Assembly: GCA_002295325.1 (NCBI GenBank) | Contig: DBGA01000022.1 | Coordinates: 13,878-24,185, forward strand | Origin: Ruminococcaceae bacterium UBA866 | GTDB lineage: Bacteria > Bacillota > Clostridia > Oscillospirales > Ruminococcaceae | Length of the DNA: 10,308 nt | Direction of reading: 5' to 3' | In this document: in pieces, positions 6,822-10,308 of the stretch | Position numbering within the stretch: the first letter of the stretch is position 1 | Layout: the number at the start of each line of letters is the position of its first letter | Position numbers and translations under genes: made by a program | Notes under the pieces: model-generated | What the model was told of the DNA's origin: nothing | Databases searched by the model: none | The model's input: only the letters and a program-made list of their open reading frames with translations

Positions 6822-7817
6822 TTAATAGGTTTTCACCAAAACAGGCTTATGAGTGATGGTTGATTCATATGCTGCAATGGCAACATCCATTGCTCTTGCT
6901 CCATCATAACCACTAGCGTTAGGCTCTCTTCCAGTTTTGCAAACGTCAACGAACTCTCTTATCAATCCTTCATCGCCATCCTCACTGAAAACAACATCCT
7001 GTATGATATTGTTTTGTGCATCAACTACACGTTCAATTTGACCAAATGCCTTAACATCTAATGCACCCTTTGTTCCAATAATTTGTAGGTCAACCTGTGG
7101 CCAAATTGTATAATTACTGTGATGTGCCCAACTGCAATCAATTGTAACAAATACTCCGTTTTCAAACTCTGCATTCACAATTCCGCAATCATCTATCCCC
7201 TTATTGTGAATTAGATCACCGCTCTCACAATATACAGATTTGAATTCGCTTCCTGTATACCATCTCATAATATCCGCTAGATGTACTGTATGGTCCATAA
7301 CTCCACCACCGCCAGATAAGTTTTTATCTAAAAACCAACCTGAAGGAATTTTTCCGTGGTTAATACCAGTCATACAAAGTATATCACCAATTTCACCATT
7401 ATCAATCATACGTTTTGCTTCAATCACATTTGGATTAAACCTGACTGGAAACGCATTCATTATCTTTACATCATTCTTTTTAGCTGCCTCAAGCATCATT
7501 TGTGCATCCTCAGCACTGATTGCAAAAGGTTTTTCCACTAGAATGTGTTTTTTTGCATTTGCAGCATCAACTGATACTTGACAGTGTAGTTTATTGTTTG
7601 TACAAATAATAACGCCGTCAACATCCGTTTTAAGCAAGTCATGATAATCATTATAATGTTTAGTGTTAAACCTTGAAGCCATTTGCGTGCCTCTAAACTC
7701 ATTATCATCTGCAATGCCCACAATCTCGACACCATCAATTGCTGTTAATGCATTGGTATAGCTTAAACCATGCATATGCTCGAAGCTTATAATGCCTATT
7801 TTAATTTTATCTTTCAT
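6822..7817 (-). CDS. Gfo/Idh/MocA family oxidoreductase (second of tandem pair)
   Basis: Predicted cytoplasmic NAD(P)-linked sugar or polyol dehydrogenase, 331 residues, the usual length. An N-terminal Rossmann domain (about 1-120) is followed by the C-terminal alpha/beta domain. The hallmark EKP is at residues 95-97, with the catalytic lysine K96, and the GGGGVMDHTVHLAD segment supplies D175, H179 and D182, as in the active sites of this family. The dinucleotide loop is atypical: after the first strand it reads GIISFEHMHG in place of GxGxxG. I recall this variant from a Firmicutes subfamily, so the protein is probably functional. I chose ATG at 7817 because AAAGGTGG (7826-7833) precedes it; the frame stays open to 7946, but that extension would run inside the upstream gene and does not resemble a protein of this family. 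It is the last gene of the minus operon, 14 bases after its paralogue. The substrate is unknown. Confidence 0.9.
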   Translation of the reverse strand: MKDKIKIGIISFEHMHGLSYTNALTAIDGVEIVGIADDNEFRGTQMASRFNTKHYNDYHDLLKTDVDGVIICTNNKLHCQVSVDAANAKKHILVEKPFAISAEDAQMMLEAAKKNDVKIMNAFPVRFNPNVIEAKRMIDNGEIGDILCMTGINHGKIPSGWFLDKNLSGGGGVMDHTVHLADIMRWYTGSEFKSVYCESGDLIHNKGIDDCGIVNAEFENGVFVTIDCSWAHHSNYTIWPQVDLQIIGTKGALDVKAFGQIERVVDAQNNIIQDVVFSEDGDEGLIREFVDVCKTGREPNASGYDGARAMDVAIAAYESTITHKPVLVKTY

Positions 7818-7825
7818 TTGTCTTA

Positions 7826-7833
7826 CCACCTTT
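7826..7833 (-). promoter_or_regulatory. Shine-Dalgarno site fixing the second oxidoreductase start
   Basis: On the minus strand AAAGGTGG lies 8 bases before the ATG at 7817-7815 and overlaps the TAA stop (7834-7832) of the upstream paralogue. It decides between this start and a 43-codon upstream extension, and suggests translational coupling. Confidence 0.75.
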
Positions 7834-8818
7834 ACAACTGAACAGGCATGCCTGTTTGTGAAGATTCTACCGCGGCTAAAGCAATCTTTAGTGCTTTTAC
7901 AGCCTGTTCGCCAGTTACTATAACAGGAGTATTGTTTTCTACGCAATCAATAAATTGACGTAACTCTGCGGTATATGGTTCTGTTGTAGGCAAATTAGGA
8001 GAAATATACTGTGCTTTATAAACTTCATCACATGTCATTTTTTCCACGCCTGCATTTTTTATGTTATCATACTCAATTTGTCCTTGTGTACCAACGAGCT
8101 CAAAAGTAGTTCTGAAAGGATAGCCGTTTGGGAAGCCCCAGCTGCCCTCAACATGAGCAATCGCTCCGTTTTTAAGTCTTAATGTCGCCATGCAATGCTC
8201 TTTGTTTTCAACTTTTCCGTTAAAGCTTTTTGCATAAACTCTATCAACATCTCCAAAGGATTGGGCAATCCAATCAAAATCATGAATAATTAAGTCGACA
8301 ATAGGTCCGCCACTCTTTTCGTAATCATTGTACCAGTTTTCCCAGCTCCATTGTGGGAACCCTTGGTTTCTTGTTGTACGAATGAGCTTTATCGGTCCTG
8401 TTTTACCAGATTCAACTGTTTTAATCGCACTCTTATATGCTGGGAAAAACCTCAAAACATGACCTACTGAAAACTTTAATCCTTTTTCTTTTGCAGTGTC
8501 AATCATTATATTTGCATCTTCAACTGACAAAGCAATTGGCTTTTCACAAAAAATATGTTTTCCGCAGTCCATCCCCTTTAGACTGAATTCTTTGTGCATA
8601 TAGGTTGGAAGACAGACATCAAGAATGTCAAACTCCTCATTTTTAAGCATTTCATCAAAGCTTGTGTATACTTTTGAACCATTAATGTCTGAAAGTAGTT
8701 GTGCTTTTTCTCTATTTATGTCGCAAACAGCAACAAGTTTTGCATTATCAATGTTTTTATATCCGTTTGTGTGGACACGACCCATTGTTCCACATCCGAC
8801 CAAAGCTACTCTTACCAT
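7832..8818 (-). CDS. Gfo/Idh/MocA family oxidoreductase (first of tandem pair)
   Basis: Predicted cytoplasmic NAD(P)-dependent dehydrogenase of a sugar, inositol or glycoside, 328 residues. The Rossmann loop is canonical (VGCGTMGRVH, G8/G10/G13), with an acidic residue D33 at the end of the second strand, which favours NAD(H). EKP lies at 92-94 (catalytic K93). The GGPIVDLIIHDFD segment gives D175, H179 and D180, the usual proton-relay and substrate-binding positions. The start ATG at 8818 follows AGAGGGGA (8826-8833). It is 25 bases after the PHP gene and 14 bases before its own paralogue. Two such enzymes side by side often act in sequence, for example oxidation and later reduction of a keto-sugar, or on the two epimers of one substrate; here that is inference. 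Symbols such as iolG or mviM cannot be justified from the sequence. Confidence 0.92.
   Translation of the reverse strand: MVRVALVGCGTMGRVHTNGYKNIDNAKLVAVCDINREKAQLLSDINGSKVYTSFDEMLKNEEFDILDVCLPTYMHKEFSLKGMDCGKHIFCEKPIALSVEDANIMIDTAKEKGLKFSVGHVLRFFPAYKSAIKTVESGKTGPIKLIRTTRNQGFPQWSWENWYNDYEKSGGPIVDLIIHDFDWIAQSFGDVDRVYAKSFNGKVENKEHCMATLRLKNGAIAHVEGSWGFPNGYPFRTTFELVGTQGQIEYDNIKNAGVEKMTCDEVYKAQYISPNLPTTEPYTAELRQFIDCVENNTPVIVTGEQAVKALKIALAAVESSQTGMPVQL
7841..7856. repeat. Perfect 16-bp palindrome
   Basis: AACAGGCATGCCTGTT is identical on both strands. It lies in the last codons of the first oxidoreductase gene, just before the Shine-Dalgarno site of the second. As RNA it can form a 6-bp stem with a CAUG loop. 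It may be chance arising from the protein sequence (TGMPVQ), an operator, or a small translational control hairpin. Confidence 0.5.
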
Positions 8819-8843
8819 AAAAGATTCCCCTCTTTATTTTGTT

Positions 8844-9596
8844 TTATCTTAAAAGATTTAGAGAATACTTCTCTACCAATTCATAGGCTCTGGTGCTTTT
8901 GCCTAAAATATTCATAGCATGTGCGTCACTTCCGACTGAAAATGTTACCCCATTTTCAGCCATTTGTTTTACAACCCATTCTCTAGGTGTAGACGTTGCA
9001 CCGTGAAGCTCGCATGCTTTATTTGACTTTACAAGCCTTTTAGAAAGTTCATCTACGTAATCCTTGTCAAAATATTTATCGCATATTTCTCTGCAAATTT
9101 CTTGACGAGATTCATAGGTGGTGCCTGCTGTTTCCATTGGTCTAATCGGAAGATAGCCCTCAGGGTGACCTAAAATATGTCCGCCACCTGACGCCATATT
9201 TAAGACCGTCTGTTTATATGCGTTCCAATATCCATCATTAAAATAGTTACCCTGCTCGAAAGTTCCATCATACTCAATATAATGGGGACTTGTAATAATA
9301 ATATCACTAATTTCAATGACATCATTTGATAATCTCAGTTTTCCATCTAATCCAGTGCAGGTTTCTAAGCCACAAAGCACGGTAATTGGTTTATCATTGG
9401 AATAACTTTTAATTTCATCAAAATGAGATTTCAAGTCGCTATATGTTGCCATATAATTTCTTTGATGTTTATCAAAAGGGTCAAAGTGGTCTGTAATCGC
9501 AATTTTTGTTAGCCCTTTTTGTATTGATAACTCTATTACTGTTTTATAATCCACTTCGCCATCAGAAAAGATTGTGTGGATGTGATAATCTAGCAT
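8844..9596 (-). CDS. PHP-domain metal-dependent hydrolase (phosphoesterase-like)
   Basis: Single-domain PHP protein of 250 residues, the size of histidinol-phosphatase-like members. All the metal-site motifs can be read in order: H5-x-H7 in DYHIHT, D36-H37 in ITDHFD, E78 in GLE, H105 in SPHY, H144 in LGHPE, and D224-x-H226 in GSDAH. These normally hold two or three divalent metals in a distorted TIM barrel and cleave phosphate mono- or diesters. The ELN segment common near the end of the barrel reads ELHG here (H198), a small deviation. Shine-Dalgarno AGGAG (9605-9609) overlaps the stop of the upstream permease gene. No histidine-biosynthesis gene is nearby; the position between a sugar permease and two Gfo/Idh dehydrogenases suggests a sugar-phosphate or cyclic-phosphate substrate in a catabolic route. 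hisK is therefore not assigned. Confidence 0.88.
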   Translation of the reverse strand: MLDYHIHTIFSDGEVDYKTVIELSIQKGLTKIAITDHFDPFDKHQRNYMATYSDLKSHFDEIKSYSNDKPITVLCGLETCTGLDGKLRLSNDVIEISDIIITSPHYIEYDGTFEQGNYFNDGYWNAYKQTVLNMASGGGHILGHPEGYLPIRPMETAGTTYESRQEICREICDKYFDKDYVDELSKRLVKSNKACELHGATSTPREWVVKQMAENGVTFSVGSDAHAMNILGKSTRAYELVEKYSLNLLR

Positions 9597-9607
9597 TTTT
9601 AAAACTC

Positions 9608-10308
9608 CTATTTAATACCTGACAATGAAATTCCTTCAACAAAGTATTTTTGACACGCGATATAAATTACTAGCACTGGAATTATTGCAACACACGCCGC
9701 CGCCATTTTTATGTCATACGCATCGTAATATTGTGTTGAGAATTTAGCAATAGCTACTGGAATTGTTCTTAAATCATCAGAGTTAATTATTAGTAGCGGC
9801 CATTGGAATGCGTTCCAGCTTGCTACTAACTTTTGAATACTGATTACTGCTATCAGCGGTTTCACTACTGGGAAAACAATTTTTCTGAATATTTTAAATT
9901 CTCCTGCCCCATCAATACGAGCAGCTTCAAGTAGTGGTGTTGGAATAGTAGTCATAAAGTTCCTAGCAAGGAAAATGCTCATAGCATCTACAAGACCAGG
10001 GATGATAAGACCAGTATAGGTATCCACTACATTAAAGGTATTTGCCATGATGTAAAGGGGAATAATTGTTGCAACCCATGGAACCATGGTACATGCAAGC
10101 ACCAGCATAAATAGCTGATTTCTTCCTTTAAATTCAAATTTTGCAAAACCATATCCTGCACCTAGTACAACAAAAAGATTTCCCGCAACTTGTACTGCTG
10201 TTGTAAACATACTATTTAAATAATATCTACCGAAATTTCCTTTTGAGAACAACTCGGCATAGTTATCTAATTTAAACTGTTCAGGAAGAAGTTTTGGGGG
10301 AGTTACAT
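9608..10308 (-). CDS. Carbohydrate ABC transporter permease, MalG/UgpE type (5' end outside window)
   Basis: Membrane subunit of a second CUT1-type sugar importer. The frame remains open through the right edge; residues encoded at 10253-10306 read VTPPKLLPEQFKLDNYAE, the periplasmic segment that follows helix 1 in MalG-like proteins, so the TTG at 10252 is an internal leucine and the true start is beyond the window. About 232 residues are present and roughly 50 are missing. The EAA loop (LLEAARIDGAGEF, about 9900-9940) is canonical, and the C-terminus QKYFVEGISLSGIK is typical. It differs clearly from the plus-strand MalG-type permease, so the two operons hold separate importers and not a duplication. 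The matching MalF-type permease and binding protein should lie immediately beyond the right edge. The PHP gene follows after 11 bases. Confidence 0.92.
   Translation of the reverse strand, partial: VTPPKLLPEQFKLDNYAELFSKGNFGRYYLNSMFTTAVQVAGNLFVVLGAGYGFAKFEFKGRNQLFMLVLACTMVPWVATIIPLYIMANTFNVVDTYTGLIIPGLVDAMSIFLARNFMTTIPTPLLEAARIDGAGEFKIFRKIVFPVVKPLIAVISIQKLVASWNAFQWPLLIINSDDLRTIPVAIAKFSTQYYDAYDIKMAAACVAIIPVLVIYIACQKYFVEGISLSGIK

Noticed and set aside
7240..7581. 113-codon open frame on the plus strand opposite the second oxidoreductase
   Set aside because: It lies wholly antisense to a well-supported gene, has no ribosome site or recognisable domain, and its composition mirrors the real coding strand.
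7818..7946. Longer N-terminus for the second oxidoreductase
   Set aside because: The 43 extra codons overlap the end of the paralogue in another frame, are unlike any Gfo/Idh N-terminus, and a good ribosome site selects the ATG at 7817.
10250..10252. TTG as start of the right-edge permease
   Set aside because: Upstream codons to the edge encode the conserved periplasmic segment and the first helix would otherwise be missing.
1..10308. CRISPR arrays, tRNA or rRNA genes, insertion sequences, phage or toxin-antitoxin genes
   Set aside because: No spaced direct repeats, RNA-gene-like sequence, transposase or recombinase motifs were seen; all stretches over 110 bases are accounted for by metabolic and transport genes.

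Overview
The window comes from a low-GC, AT-rich Gram-positive bacterium, most likely an anaerobic polysaccharide-degrading member of the Clostridia. The signs are strong purine-rich Shine-Dalgarno sites (AAAGGA, AAGGGGG, AGGAGTT), a TTG start, lipoprotein-anchored extracellular proteins, and two sugar ABC importers with no ATPase gene beside them. I cannot name a genus from the sequence.

The layout is two converging operons, each cut by a window edge. The plus-strand operon (1-6716) runs: the C-terminal part of a DUF5696-type protein, a MalF/UgpA-type sugar permease (TTG start), a lipoprotein sugar-binding protein, a lipoprotein family 9 glycoside hydrolase with an N-terminal Ig-like domain, and a MalG/UgpE-type permease. 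The minus-strand operon enters from the right edge and runs leftward: a second, unrelated-looking MalG/UgpE-type permease (5' end outside the window), a PHP-domain metal-dependent hydrolase, and two tandem Gfo/Idh/MocA oxidoreductases. The operons meet at a 20-bp-stem bidirectional terminator (6741-6782).

Likely biology: the plus operon is a compact beta-glucan (or related beta-1,4-glycan) scavenging system. A membrane-tethered GH9 enzyme cuts polymer at the surface, the binding lipoprotein captures the oligosaccharides, and the two permeases import them, presumably driven by a shared MsmX-type ATPase encoded elsewhere. The DUF5696 protein has no established function but has a glycosidase-like layout. 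The minus operon looks like import plus oxidative remodelling of a sugar, polyol or glycoside (two NAD(P)-linked dehydrogenases) with a phosphoesterase-like PHP hydrolase; its substrate is unknown. No transcriptional regulator, operon promoter, RNA gene, mobile element or CRISPR array is visible, and no gene-free stretch exceeds 110 bases.

The points most worth a second look are the GH9 gene placed between the binding-protein and second permease genes; the loss in that GH9 of the usual zinc cysteines and of most of the conserved HHR motif; the DUF5696 protein as a candidate new glycosidase; an orphan Shine-Dalgarno site before the binding-protein gene; a strong non-terminator hairpin after it; and the PHP plus double Gfo/Idh cassette.
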